19,757 bases of DNA from DATEAX01 sp035288145 (lineage in GTDB: Bacteria; Patescibacteriota; UBA1384; UBA12157; JAENIV01). The notes below the pieces were generated by a model, which did no database searches, was not told the DNA's origin, and saw only the letters and a program-made list of their open reading frames with translations. Positions 5,467 through 12,918 of the stretch are shown here, in pieces. A program made the translations under genes and the position numbers. Numbering within the stretch: the stretch's first letter is position 1; each line of letters begins with the position of its first letter. The stretch covers positions 1-19,757 of the forward strand of contig DATEAX010000050.1 of assembly GCA_035288145.1 (NCBI GenBank), given 5' to 3'.

Positions 5467-5813
5467 AAATTATCATCGCACCGGAAAAAGAAACGAAAAA
5501 ATATCTTAAACCCTCTGCCAAGATAATTAACCGTTTTTTTCAAAACAAACCGATTAACCAGAACGCCTTCATCAACCTCCACTTTGTTTCCCCGCAAAAA
5601 ATTAAAGTTCTAAACTGTAAATATCGCCAGCTCGATAAAGCGACGAGCGTTTTGAGTTTCCCCCTCTTTGAAAATATCGGCCAAATCCCAAAAAAAGGCC
5701 CGGTTATTTTGGGGGATATTTTTATTTCTCAAGGGAAGGACACTCTCGACAAACAGACGCTGGCGGACTTAATCGAGCATTCTCTCGAGCATCTTATTGG
5801 CAAACATCATTGA
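5463..5813 (+). CDS. ybeY: endoribonuclease YbeY (rRNA maturation factor), short form
   Basis: A zinc-dependent RNase involved in 16S rRNA 3'-end maturation and 70S quality control. The diagnostic metal motif H-x3-H-x5-H is present at the very C-terminus (EHSLEHLIGKHH, matching HGxLHLxGYDH spacing), and the preceding DKATSVLSFPLF and GDIFIS strands match the family. At 116 residues it is shorter than most YbeY (about 150), mainly at the N-terminus, and it ends directly after the last His. It starts within the stop codon of the YqeY-like gene. The promoter for ftsA lies in its last codons. Confidence 0.88.
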   Translation: MKIIIAPEKETKKYLKPSAKIINRFFQNKPINQNAFINLHFVSPQKIKVLNCKYRQLDKATSVLSFPLFENIGQIPKKGPVILGDIFISQGKDTLDKQTLADLIEHSLEHLIGKHH

Positions 5814-5825
5814 TTCTGCTATGAT
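5797..5825 (+). promoter_or_regulatory. promoter of ftsA-ftsZ
   Basis: TTGGCA (5797-5802), a 17-nt spacer, TATGAT (5820-5825). It begins inside the 3' end of ybeY. The start near 5832 gives a leader of about 103 nt. Confidence 0.72.
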
Positions 5826-5879
5826 AAAAATACAGATTCAAAAGTCTCGGTTTTGTGATTTCAGTATTGAACAGGGACT

Positions 5880-5924
5880 TGCCCGGCCCTAAACCCCGCC
5901 TTGGCGGGGTCGGGCATAGGGAGG
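5880..5924 (+). promoter_or_regulatory. structured ftsA leader next to the ribosome site
   Basis: CCCCGCC (5894-5900) pairs with GGCGGGG (5903-5909), and an outer TGCCCG (5880-5885) pairs with CGGGCA (5911-5916). The ribosome site GGGAGG (5919-5924) follows at once. CCCTA (5888-5892) could alternatively pair with TAGGG (5917-5921), which covers the ribosome site. This could control FtsA/FtsZ synthesis; function is inferred only. Confidence 0.4.
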
Positions 5925-5934
5925 GTATTAATTA

Positions 5935-7158
5935 ATGGCCAAAGAAAACTTATTGGTCGGTTTGGATGTCGGTTCAACCAAAGTCGCCGCCACCTGCGGG
6001 GAAATTGTTGAAGGGATTGTCAACGTCAGGGGATTTGTCAAAGTTCCCAACAACGGCGTTCGAAAGGGAGTGGTGGTCGACATTGAAGATACGGTCTCGG
6101 CAATTTCCGAAACTTTGGAAAAACTCGAACGGATTTGCGGCAGCAGGATTTCTTCCGCAGTTTGCGGCATTTCCGGGGCACACATTGCCACCAGTATTTC
6201 CAAAGGAGTGGTTGCCGTCGCCCGCGCCGACGGCGAAATCGGCCGCTCGGACGTCGAACGAGTACTGGCGGCCGCGAGAACTGTTGCTTTGCCGCCGAAC
6301 CGGGAAATTATTCACGTCATACCCCGAACATACACCGTTGACGGTCAGGAAGCGATTACCGACCCCATTGGCATGACCGGCATACGGTTAGAAGTCGAAG
6401 CTCTGGTTATTTCCGGCGCCACTTCGGCGATTAAAAACTTGACCAAATGCGTTTATCAAGCTGGCCTGGAAATCCAGTCGCTGGTTTTTGTCCCCATCGC
6501 CTCGGCCAGACAAATGCTTACCAAAAAACAAAAGGGGATCGGTTCGCTTTTATTGGATATCGGCGGCGGGACGACTTCGCTGGCTGTTTACGAAGAGGGT
6601 GATATTCTTCATGCCGCAGTGATTCCCGTGGGTTCCAGTCACATCACCAACGACTTGGCTATCGGACTTAGACTCTCGGTGGAAACGGCGGAAAAAATCA
6701 AAATTAAATACGGCTCGGCTATCCCCGACAAAATCCGGGAATCGGAAATTATTTCGCTTTCACAATTTGGTGCCGGCGACGACCAGCGGATTGAAAGAAA
6801 ATATGTTTCCGAGATTATTCAAGCTCGTCTCGGAGAAATCTTGTCTTTGGTTAACGCCGAACTGAAAGGGATAGGTAAAGAAGGTTTGCTTCCTGCCGGG
6901 GCGGTCTTGACAGGCGGGGGCTCAAAGTTAGAAGATTTAACCGAAGCCGTTAAGGAAACCTTGAGACTGCCGGCGGAAATTGGCAACATCAATCTTGACT
7001 TGGGCGGATTTGTTGACAAGCTTTCTGACCCTGTGTATGCTTCAAGTGTAGGTTTGATGCTCTACGGCCTCGAAGAACATGCCCAAGGAGATTATAATAA
7101 TTTAGGCGGGGGGATTTTCAACAAAGCCAAAGGATTTTTCAAGCAATTTCTACCTTAA
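5935..7158 (+). CDS. ftsA: cell division protein FtsA
   Basis: An actin-like ATPase that tethers FtsZ filaments to the inner membrane and recruits the divisome. The 407-residue length is typical. Visible are phosphate-1 LLVGLDVGSTKVAATCGE (residues 5-22), the FtsA-specific 1C domain region with GISGAHI and RSDVERVLAAA, IIHVIPRTYTVDGQ, phosphate-2 LLLDIGGGTTSLAVYEEGD (about 202-220), adenosine motif VLTGGGSKLEDL (about 324-335), and a C-terminal amphipathic helix GIFNKAKGFFKQFLP that should bind the membrane. It is 9 nt upstream of ftsZ, the standard order. Identification is secure. Confidence 0.97.
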   Translation: MAKENLLVGLDVGSTKVAATCGEIVEGIVNVRGFVKVPNNGVRKGVVVDIEDTVSAISETLEKLERICGSRISSAVCGISGAHIATSISKGVVAVARADGEIGRSDVERVLAAARTVALPPNREIIHVIPRTYTVDGQEAITDPIGMTGIRLEVEALVISGATSAIKNLTKCVYQAGLEIQSLVFVPIASARQMLTKKQKGIGSLLLDIGGGTTSLAVYEEGDILHAAVIPVGSSHITNDLAIGLRLSVETAEKIKIKYGSAIPDKIRESEIISLSQFGAGDDQRIERKYVSEIIQARLGEILSLVNAELKGIGKEGLLPAGAVLTGGGSKLEDLTEAVKETLRLPAEIGNINLDLGGFVDKLSDPVYASSVGLMLYGLEEHAQGDYNNLGGGIFNKAKGFFKQFLP

Positions 7159-7167
7159 AGGAAATTT

Positions 7168-8265
7168 ATGGATAAAGGTTCAGAGATCGAATCATTTGCG
7201 ACGATTCGGGTGGTGGGGGTCGGCGGCTCCGGAGGCAATGCTGTTAATCGGATGATTGCTCAAAAATTAAAGGGTGTCGAATTTATTGCCGTTAACACTG
7301 ATGCCCAAGCCCTGGTCCACAATCAGGCGGCGATTAAAATTCAAATTGGCAAAGAAACCACCCGCGGTTTGGGCGCGGGCTCCGATGTTGAGCTGGGACG
7401 AAAATCAATTGAAGAAAATAAGGATGAGGTTTACGAAGCCCTCAAGGGCTCGGATATGGTTTTCGTTACTTACGGCTCGGGCGGCGGCACCGGCACTGGT
7501 GCAGGACCGCTGGCCGCATCCATTGCCAAAGAGCTTGGCGCTTTGACCGTCGGCGTCGTCACCAAACCATTTACTTTTGAGGGGCACCGGCGGATGAAAG
7601 TCGCCGAACTGGGGATTGAAGAACTTCGAGATAAAGTTGATACTTTAATTGTCATCCCTAACGACCGCTTGCTCCAAATCATTGATAAAAAAACTTCTCT
7701 TTTTGACGCTTTCGGGATTGTTGACGACGTTCTCCGTCAAGGCGTCCAGGGAATTTCCGATCTCATCACTTTGCACGGTATCATCAATGTAGACTTTGCC
7801 GATGTCCGGACAATTATGTCCGATGCCGGCTCGGCTCTGATGGGCATTGGCCGCGCTTCCGGCGATAATCGGGCAATTGAAGCCGCCCGGGCGGCGATTG
7901 ACTCGCCCTTGTTGGAACTTTCGATTGACGGCGCCAAAGGTATCCTTTTTAACATCACCGGGGGCACGGATATGGGGATGTACGAAATTGACGAAGCCGC
8001 CAAAGCGATCACCGAAGCCGCCGACCAAGATGCCAACATCATCTTCGGGGCGATTATTGACGAGGCGATGTCCGGTGAAATTAAAATTACCGTCATCGCC
8101 ACCGGTTTTGATATTGACCGCATCAAGCCGCGGCCGGGGGCGGAAAAGATCCCTCGCGCCCAGGAAATGCCAACAGAACAACCCTTAAAAGAAGATTTTG
8201 AAACCGAAGAAACGCTGGAAGACGAATTGGAAGTCCCGGCGTTCATTCGACGAAAATTAAAGTAA
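7168..8265 (+). CDS. ftsZ: cell division GTPase FtsZ
   Basis: Tubulin-like GTPase that forms the division ring. The 365-residue protein has the N-terminal GVGGSGGNAVNRMI motif, the tubulin signature GGGTGTGAGPLAA (about 105-117), the T7 loop region NVDFADVRTIMSDAG, and the conserved C-terminal peptide that binds FtsA (EVPAFIRRKLK at the end), joined by a short acidic linker (about 40 residues). A ribosome site AAAGGA lies between the ftsA stop and the ATG. No other divisome gene follows; the next gene is a ribonucleotide reductase behind a structured leader. Confidence 0.98.
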   Translation: MDKGSEIESFATIRVVGVGGSGGNAVNRMIAQKLKGVEFIAVNTDAQALVHNQAAIKIQIGKETTRGLGAGSDVELGRKSIEENKDEVYEALKGSDMVFVTYGSGGGTGTGAGPLAASIAKELGALTVGVVTKPFTFEGHRRMKVAELGIEELRDKVDTLIVIPNDRLLQIIDKKTSLFDAFGIVDDVLRQGVQGISDLITLHGIINVDFADVRTIMSDAGSALMGIGRASGDNRAIEAARAAIDSPLLELSIDGAKGILFNITGGTDMGMYEIDEAAKAITEAADQDANIIFGAIIDEAMSGEIKITVIATGFDIDRIKPRPGAEKIPRAQEMPTEQPLKEDFETEETLEDELEVPAFIRRKLK

Positions 8266-8368
8266 AACAAAAATAGACATTAGAGTCCGCAAACCGCGGA
8301 TGCCCTTCCATACCTAGTGTTTATTTTTGTTCTAAACCTTATTTTTAGTCAAACTCGAAAGGAGGTTT
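8266..8368 (+). ncRNA. structured leader of nrdJ (possible cis-regulatory RNA)
   Basis: The ftsZ-nrdJ gap folds by eye into a 16-bp basal helix (8266-8281 with 8316-8331, all paired, two G-U), enclosing the hairpin GTCCGC-AAACC-GCGGAT (8285-8301) and an unpaired 14-nt C/T-rich strand (8302-8315). The hairpin loop AAACC (8291-8295) and a second AAACC (8334-8338) are both complementary to GGTTT (8364-8368) in the nrdJ ribosome site, so alternative pairings could expose or hide it. No B12 box of the classical cobalamin riboswitch is seen. I recall an 'nrdJ motif' among computationally found RNA structures upstream of this gene, but cannot confirm a match. Confidence 0.5.
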
Positions 8369-8371
8369 TTA

Positions 8372-10837
8372 ATGTCCGAGATTGTCTCGCCAAAACAAGT
8401 CCGACTGATGAGTGCTCCTCAAAGAGAAACTATTTTTGTCTTACCGCCAAGCGATCACCAGGCAAAAACTTTGCCGCCAAAAAGAAAAATTACACCCCAA
8501 TTTTCCAAAAACGCTCTCCGAGTCATCGAAAAAAGATATCTTTTAAAAGATCGGCATCGCCAACCGATAGAAACCCCGGAAGAGATGTTGCACCGAGTGG
8601 CCAAACATATTGCCCAAGGGGATAAATTATTTAGCAAAAGTGAGGCGGAAATCGAAAAAACCGGCAATGATTTTTACAATCTAATGGCTATGTTAGAATT
8701 TCTGCCCAACAGTCCCGCATTTACCGGCGCCGGCACGAAACTCGGACAGCTGGCCGCATGTTTTGTTCTGCCGGTTGAAGACGATATGCAAAGCATTCTC
8801 AAAACGCAAATGGATATGGGCATGATTCATAAATCTGGCGGGGGAACGGGTTTTTCTTTTTCAAGGCTTAGGCCGAAAAATGATGTCGTCGGTACCACCG
8901 GCGGCATCTCCTCTGGTCCCTTGGGTTTTTTGCAAATGTTCAACGACACCACCGAATGCATCAAACAAGGGGGGACGCGCCGAGGGGCGAATATGGGAAT
9001 CCTTCGGGTTGACCACCCGGACATCCTCGAATTTATTGATTATAAAGAAAAAGAGGGAAAACTTAATAATTTTAATCTCTCGGTGGCTTTAACAAAAGGA
9101 TTTATGCAGGCCCTAAAAGACGATAAAGAATATGAATTGATTAACCCTCGGAACGGCAAAATGACCAATAAACTTGGGGCTGGCAAAGTTTTTTCGAAAA
9201 TCGTTGACAGCGCTTGGCGAAATGGCGAACCGGGAATCATTTTTTTAGACAAAATCAATGCCAAGAATCCGACTCCTCAAATAGGCGAAATCGAAGCCAC
9301 CAATCCCTGCGGCGAGCAGCCTCTCCTGCCTTACGAATCATGCAATCTAGGGGCGATTAATCTTAAGAAGTTTATCAAAGAAAAAAATGGCGCTTCGGAA
9401 GTTGATTGGGAAAAATTGGACAGGGTCATTCCCATTGTCGTTCATTTTATGGACAACATCATTGATGTCAATAAATATCCCCTTCCGGAAATTGAAGAGT
9501 TAACTAAACAAAACCGAAAAATAGGCATCACGATTATGGGTTTTGCCGATCTTCTTTATCTGTTAGGAATCCCTTATGATTCTGAAGAAGCCCTCAAGAT
9601 GGCGGAAAAAATTATGGGTTTTATTGCCCAACGCTCTCATCAAGAATCGGCCAACCTCGCCAAAAAGAGAGGCGAATTTCCTAATTTTGCCGGAAGTATT
9701 TGGGATAAAAGAGGCGCGCCAAAAATGCGTCATGCCGCCACAACATCCTGCAATCCCACGGGAACCCTAAGCATCATCGGCACTTGTTCATCGGGGATTG
9801 AGCCATTTTTTGCCCTTGCCTATAACAAAACCGTCATGGATAACGACGCCCTGCCCGAAGTCAATGAACATTTTCTCAAAACGGCAAAAAAGAGGGGATT
9901 CTACAGCGATAAATTGATGGAAGAAATTTTAAAGACGGGAAGCGTTCAGGAAATTAAAGAAATCCCCGAAGATATTAAAAAGGTTTTTAAGGTTTCCGCT
10001 GATATCGCCCCAGAGTGGCACGTCAAAATCCAAGCGGCTTTCCAAAAACACACCGATGGCGCCATTTCCAAAACGATTAATTTTCCCAATTCGGCCACCC
10101 GCGAAGATGTCGAAAAGGCCTATCTTTTAGCTTACAAGCTCGGTTGCAAGGGGCTGACCGTCTACCGCGACGGCTCGCGGGCAGTTCAGGTCTTAACCGC
10201 CGGAAAAGAAAAAGAGACGGTTAAGGCCGGGAGTCAGCCGTCTGATCATGGGACGATTGTTGCCTCGCCTGATGTTAAAATCACCCCCCGCGAGCGGCCG
10301 GACATTATTCGCGGCTACACTTACAGAATCAAAACCGCTTACGGCAAATTATTTATCACTGTAAATGACGATGAATTCGGTAATCCTTTTGAGGTTTTCT
10401 CCCACCTGGGTAAAGCCGGCGGTTTTTTTGCCGCCAAAGCCGAAGCAATCTGTCGTTTAATTTCTTTGGCTCTTCGCTCGGGAATTGATGCCCGGGAGGT
10501 GATTGACCAGCTCAAAGGCATTCGGGGACCGACGCCGACCTGGACCGAGGATGGCAAAATGATTTTATCCCTTCCGGACGCGATTGCCCAAATTTTAGAA
10601 AAACACCTCCAAAAAAACCAAGCCAATTTGGCCTTGGAATTCCAAACTAAAGACCAGCCGAAATTGGCCGAAAACGTAACTTCCTCGACCGTGATGGCCA
10701 ATGGTTTTTCCAAATCCAGCCCGCAATCTTTGGCTGATTTCGGCGAAGCGCCGGCTTGTCCGGACTGCGGGGCAATGCTCGAATTTTCCGAAGGGTGCTT
10801 AAAATGTCATTCTTGCGGATTCAGCAAATGCGGGTGA
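8372..10837 (+). CDS. nrdJ: adenosylcobalamin-dependent (class II) ribonucleotide reductase
   Basis: Reduces ribonucleotides to deoxyribonucleotides using a radical generated from adenosylcobalamin; needs no oxygen and no metal radical subunit. The 821-residue protein has redox Cys in LAACFVLPVED (about C130), the active-site triad NPCGEQ (N311, radical Cys C313, E315), the second redox Cys in YESCNLG (C324), the RR-large fold glycine-rich loop KSGGGTGFSFSRLRP, and PTGTLSIIGTCSSGIEP near residues 464-480. A TSCPD domain spans about 640-745, and the C-terminus has CPDCG ... CLKCHSCGFSKCG (796-820), the shuttle/zinc-type Cys tail. The ATG at 8372 has GGAGG 6 nt upstream. It heads a group of B12-related genes. 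No intein or truncation is seen. Confidence 0.96.
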   Translation: MSEIVSPKQVRLMSAPQRETIFVLPPSDHQAKTLPPKRKITPQFSKNALRVIEKRYLLKDRHRQPIETPEEMLHRVAKHIAQGDKLFSKSEAEIEKTGNDFYNLMAMLEFLPNSPAFTGAGTKLGQLAACFVLPVEDDMQSILKTQMDMGMIHKSGGGTGFSFSRLRPKNDVVGTTGGISSGPLGFLQMFNDTTECIKQGGTRRGANMGILRVDHPDILEFIDYKEKEGKLNNFNLSVALTKGFMQALKDDKEYELINPRNGKMTNKLGAGKVFSKIVDSAWRNGEPGIIFLDKINAKNPTPQIGEIEATNPCGEQPLLPYESCNLGAINLKKFIKEKNGASEVDWEKLDRVIPIVVHFMDNIIDVNKYPLPEIEELTKQNRKIGITIMGFADLLYLLGIPYDSEEALKMAEKIMGFIAQRSHQESANLAKKRGEFPNFAGSIWDKRGAPKMRHAATTSCNPTGTLSIIGTCSSGIEPFFALAYNKTVMDNDALPEVNEHFLKTAKKRGFYSDKLMEEILKTGSVQEIKEIPEDIKKVFKVSADIAPEWHVKIQAAFQKHTDGAISKTINFPNSATREDVEKAYLLAYKLGCKGLTVYRDGSRAVQVLTAGKEKETVKAGSQPSDHGTIVASPDVKITPRERPDIIRGYTYRIKTAYGKLFITVNDDEFGNPFEVFSHLGKAGGFFAAKAEAICRLISLALRSGIDAREVIDQLKGIRGPTPTWTEDGKMILSLPDAIAQILEKHLQKNQANLALEFQTKDQPKLAENVTSSTVMANGFSKSSPQSLADFGEAPACPDCGAMLEFSEGCLKCHSCGFSKCG

Positions 10838-10851
10838 TAGCAAACAGCTGA

Positions 10852-11268
10852 CAGACTACCGACTACAGCTCAAATGTATTATAGATTTGAAAAATTAGAA
10901 GTTTGGGTAGAAGCTCGTCTTTTTATCAAAGAGATTTATTTTGTGGTGGATAAATTTCCGAAAAATGAACAATTTATTTTAGGAGACCAGCTCAAAAGAG
11001 CAGCAATATCTATCGCTCTTAATATCGCTGAAGGATCTGATAAGAAATCCGATAAAGATTTTGTCAGATATTTAAGAATTGCCCTTGGCTCAATTAATGA
11101 GGTGGTTACTGCGCTCTACATCGCTTTAGATTTAGAATATATTGATCAAAAAAACTTTCAAAAATCATACAAGGAGTCACACAAGTTAGCTGCTATGATT
11201 AATTCGCTTGTCAGGAAAATAAATTGAAAAAAGAGAAAAAAAACGGTAGTCGGTCGACGGTAGTCGGT
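10852..11268. mobile_element. four-helix-bundle gene cassette framed by inverted repeats
   Basis: The left end has ACCGACTAC (10858-10866) within a tract of related short repeats (CAGCTGACAG, GACTACCGACTAC). The right end has its inverse GTAGTCGGT twice, as CGGTAGTCGGT at 11244-11254 and again at 11258-11268. The enclosed AT-rich gene differs visibly in composition from nrdJ and cobO. It looks like an insertion into a B12 operon; the right repeat is now translated as the first codons of cobO. No transposase is encoded. Confidence 0.5.
10874..11227 (+). CDS. four-helix-bundle protein (23S rRNA intervening-sequence protein family)
   Basis: A 117-residue all-helical protein of the S23/IVP family: RFEKLEVWVEARLFIKEIY at the N-terminus, then FPKNEQFILGDQLKRAAISIALNIAEG, DFVRYLRIALGSINEVVTAL, and a C-terminal helix with KLAAMINSLVRKIN. 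These match the family pattern (F.dL.vw..a..l, E...l..Ql.rAa.Si..NIaEG, ..f...l.iA.GS..E). The family was first seen inside 23S rRNA intervening sequences but is often found elsewhere, and is structurally related to the Avd protein of diversity-generating retroelements. Molecular function is unknown. Its stop TGA overlaps the TTG start of cobO. It is AT-richer than both neighbours and flanked by inverted repeats. Confidence 0.88.
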   Translation: MYYRFEKLEVWVEARLFIKEIYFVVDKFPKNEQFILGDQLKRAAISIALNIAEGSDKKSDKDFVRYLRIALGSINEVVTALYIALDLEYIDQKNFQKSYKESHKLAAMINSLVRKIN

Positions 11269-11799
11269 AAGCAATCTGCACGGGGCTTCGTGCAGATTTA
11301 CGCGGGAGACGGCAAAGGCAAAACCACCGCCGCGTTGGGGCTGGCCTTGCGCGCCATTGGCGCTTCCAAAAAAGTCGCGGTTATTCAGTTTATGAAAAAA
11401 ATCGATACTTCAGAATACAAAGCGATTAAAAAATTCCGGCTGCCGATTTTAATAGAGTCCTTCGGCATTGGTTTCTACCAGGTTTTGGGCGATAAAAAAC
11501 CAAAAAGAGCTCATATCAAAGCGGCGCAAAAGGGATTCATGCGAGCCCAAGAAATTATCCAATCGGAAAAATACGATCTAATAATTTTGGACGAGATCAA
11601 TGTCGCGGTTGGCTTTGGGCTAATTGATGTGGAAGAAGTCATCAAAATTATCGGTCTTAATAAAAAGGCTGAACTCGTCCTTACCGGCCGCAATGCCCAC
11701 CGAAAACTTAAAAAACTTGCCGATTTGGTAACCGAGATGAAAAAACACAAACATTATTTCGATGCCGGTATCAAGGCAAGAAGGGGAATTGAGTACTAA
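11224..11799 (+). CDS. cobO: ATP:corrinoid adenosyltransferase, CobO/BtuR (CobA) type
   Basis: Transfers the adenosyl group of ATP to reduced corrinoid, making adenosylcobalamin, the cofactor of the NrdJ encoded upstream. The P-loop is GDGKGKTTAALGLALRA (about residues 28-44, DNA from about 11305). Further family features are VAVIQFMKK, YDLIILDEINVAVGFGLI (Walker B-like) and ELVLTGRNAHRKL near the C-terminus. TTG 11224 is supported by AGGA about 7 nt upstream and by overlap with the preceding TGA. The first 20 residues are not family-like and come from the inverted-repeat tract at 11244-11268. A GTG at 11290 is an alternative start, but it has poor ribosome-site support and begins right at the domain. 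Confidence 0.92.
   Translation: MKKEKKNGSRSTVVGKQSARGFVQIYAGDGKGKTTAALGLALRAIGASKKVAVIQFMKKIDTSEYKAIKKFRLPILIESFGIGFYQVLGDKKPKRAHIKAAQKGFMRAQEIIQSEKYDLIILDEINVAVGFGLIDVEEVIKIIGLNKKAELVLTGRNAHRKLKKLADLVTEMKKHKHYFDAGIKARRGIEY
11273..11298 (+). repeat. 10-bp perfect hairpin in the 5' coding region of cobO
   Basis: AATCTGCACG (11273-11282), loop GGGCTT, CGTGCAGATT (11289-11298). It lies just after the cassette repeats and overlaps the alternative GTG start at 11290. It may be a trace of the insertion or a translation-control hairpin. Confidence 0.55.
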
Positions 11800-11803
11800 A
11801 CAC

Positions 11804-11897
11804 TTGACAAAATTTGCCTCCGATTTTAAGTTGAAAGAGCAAAAAATAATTTAAAAACGGAGGGGCGTTCCGGCGTTTAAGCCGGAAAAGAAAGGAG
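11804..11897 (+). promoter_or_regulatory. leader region of the DUF4430 gene
   Basis: A perfect TTGACA (11804-11809) has only a weak -10 at 16-18 nt. CCTCCG (11817-11822) can pair with CGGAGG (11858-11863). TTCCGGC (11868-11874) pairs with GCCGGAA (11881-11887) immediately before the strong ribosome site AAAGGAG (11891-11897). No cobalamin riboswitch signature was found. Confidence 0.35.
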
Positions 11898-11901
11898 CTA
11901 T

Positions 11902-12324
11902 ATGGCCAACAACAAAGGGGAGCTAAGGGAGATTTCCTCGTGGGGCTGGGGGAATTTTCTGGCGCTCGTTATTTTAGCCGTCATTCTCATCCTCGGAGGT
12001 TCAGCCCTCGGGAATTCGGTTTCTAAAAAACAAGCCCAAAAATCCACCCTCGGCACCAGTGAAATTAAACCGGTGGTTGAGAAAATTGTCGCCTACGACG
12101 GCGAAGAGGGGAAAACCGCCTTGGAGATTTTAAAAACAACCCATAAAGTCGCCGGTCAAGATACCTCCATTGGCGTCTTTGTGACAGGGATTGATGAGGT
12201 GGAAAACGCCGACAATAAATACTGGATGTTTTACGTTGACGGAAAATTAGCCACCGCCGGCGCCGACCAATATAAAACCAAAAATGGCGAAAAAATTGAA
12301 TGGCGCTACGGCTCGCTTGAATAG
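11902..12324 (+). CDS. membrane-anchored DUF4430 (transcobalamin C-terminal-like) protein
   Basis: A 140-residue protein with a short charged N-terminus, one membrane helix (FLALVILAVILILGGSALG, about residues 18-36), a linker, and an extracytoplasmic domain from about residue 55. The domain shows the DUF4430 pattern: a first strand, GKTALEILKTTHKV, then GVFVTGIDEVE, NKYWMFYVDGKLATAGADQYKTK and the closing NGEKIEWRYG. DUF4430 is, to my knowledge, homologous to the C-terminal cobalamin-binding domain of intrinsic factor and transcobalamin, and occurs in bacterial surface proteins. Lying between a corrinoid adenosyltransferase and an ECF-S-like protein downstream of a B12-dependent reductase, it is a candidate surface corrinoid receptor. 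Binding itself is inferred. Confidence 0.82.
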   Translation: MANNKGELREISSWGWGNFLALVILAVILILGGSALGNSVSKKQAQKSTLGTSEIKPVVEKIVAYDGEEGKTALEILKTTHKVAGQDTSIGVFVTGIDEVENADNKYWMFYVDGKLATAGADQYKTKNGEKIEWRYGSLE

Positions 12325-12372
12325 TCGTTAAACGTTATTTTTATAGTTATCAGTTGCGAGTTCTTTTCTTTT

Positions 12373-12918
12373 ATGGCTTACTTTTTCATTGTCGGGGGAA
12401 TTATTTTAAGATTGGTTCCTCATCTTCCCAATTTCGCCCCGATTGCCGCTATGGCTTTATTTGGCGGCGTCTATCTTAATAAAAAATACGCCCTGGGCGT
12501 GCCACTTTTGGCACTTCTCATCTCTGACTTCTTCATCGGTTTTTATGATATTGGGGTAATGATTTCTGTTTATTCGAGTTTCTTTGTCATCGGTTTATTG
12601 GGGCTTTGGCTTAAAACTCACAAAACCTGGCCGGGTATCTTAGGCATTAGCCTCCTTGCTTCAATATTATTTTTTATTGTTACCAATTTTGCTGTCTGGG
12701 CCGTGCCTCAATCGCTTTATCCCCACACTTGGCAAGGACTTACTCAAAGTTATATAATGGGATTGCCGTTTTTCCGCAACACGCTTTTGGGCGATCTTTT
12801 TTATGTGGGAACGATGTTTGGTTTAATGGAAGCGGTCTTAAGAATAACTTCCCGCTGGAGACTACAAAAGGAGGGCAATGTCATCCGGATTAGTCGAGTT
12901 CACGGAAAAAGAGTTTAG
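12373..12918 (+). CDS. DUF6580 multi-pass membrane protein, ECF-transporter S-component-like
   Basis: A 181-residue, very hydrophobic protein with five or six membrane segments. Its start LRLVPHLPNFAPIAAMALFGGVYL and the ISDFFIGFYD motif are typical of the DUF6580 group, which resembles substrate-binding S components of energy-coupling-factor transporters. The last predicted helix ends near residue 160 (GTMFGLMEAVLRI); the remaining 20 residues overlap the thioredoxin gene by 41 bases. The ATG at 12373 has no Shine-Dalgarno sequence, and no upstream in-frame start is better. Its context among B12 genes suggests corrinoid uptake; the substrate is not proven and no EcfA/EcfT genes are in the window. 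Confidence 0.75.
   Translation: MAYFFIVGGIILRLVPHLPNFAPIAAMALFGGVYLNKKYALGVPLLALLISDFFIGFYDIGVMISVYSSFFVIGLLGLWLKTHKTWPGILGISLLASILFFIVTNFAVWAVPQSLYPHTWQGLTQSYIMGLPFFRNTLLGDLFYVGTMFGLMEAVLRITSRWRLQKEGNVIRISRVHGKRV

Noticed and set aside
5463..5813. ybeY as a truncated pseudogene
   Set aside because: Although short, the complete H-x3-H-x5-H metal motif and the preceding strands are intact and the gene is translationally coupled; it is a reduced but probably working form.
7645..8270. Long minus-strand open frames (about 177 codons) opposite ftsZ
   Set aside because: They mirror ftsZ codon bias on the other strand, have no ribosome site, and give low-complexity, non-family protein sequences.
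8266..8371. Classical cobalamin riboswitch upstream of nrdJ
   Set aside because: The conserved B12-box and surrounding core bases are not present; the structure is different and shorter.
11804..11832. TTGACA at 11804 as a full promoter for the DUF4430 gene
   Set aside because: The -35 is perfect but no acceptable -10 box lies at 15-19 nt; kept only as a low-confidence leader feature.
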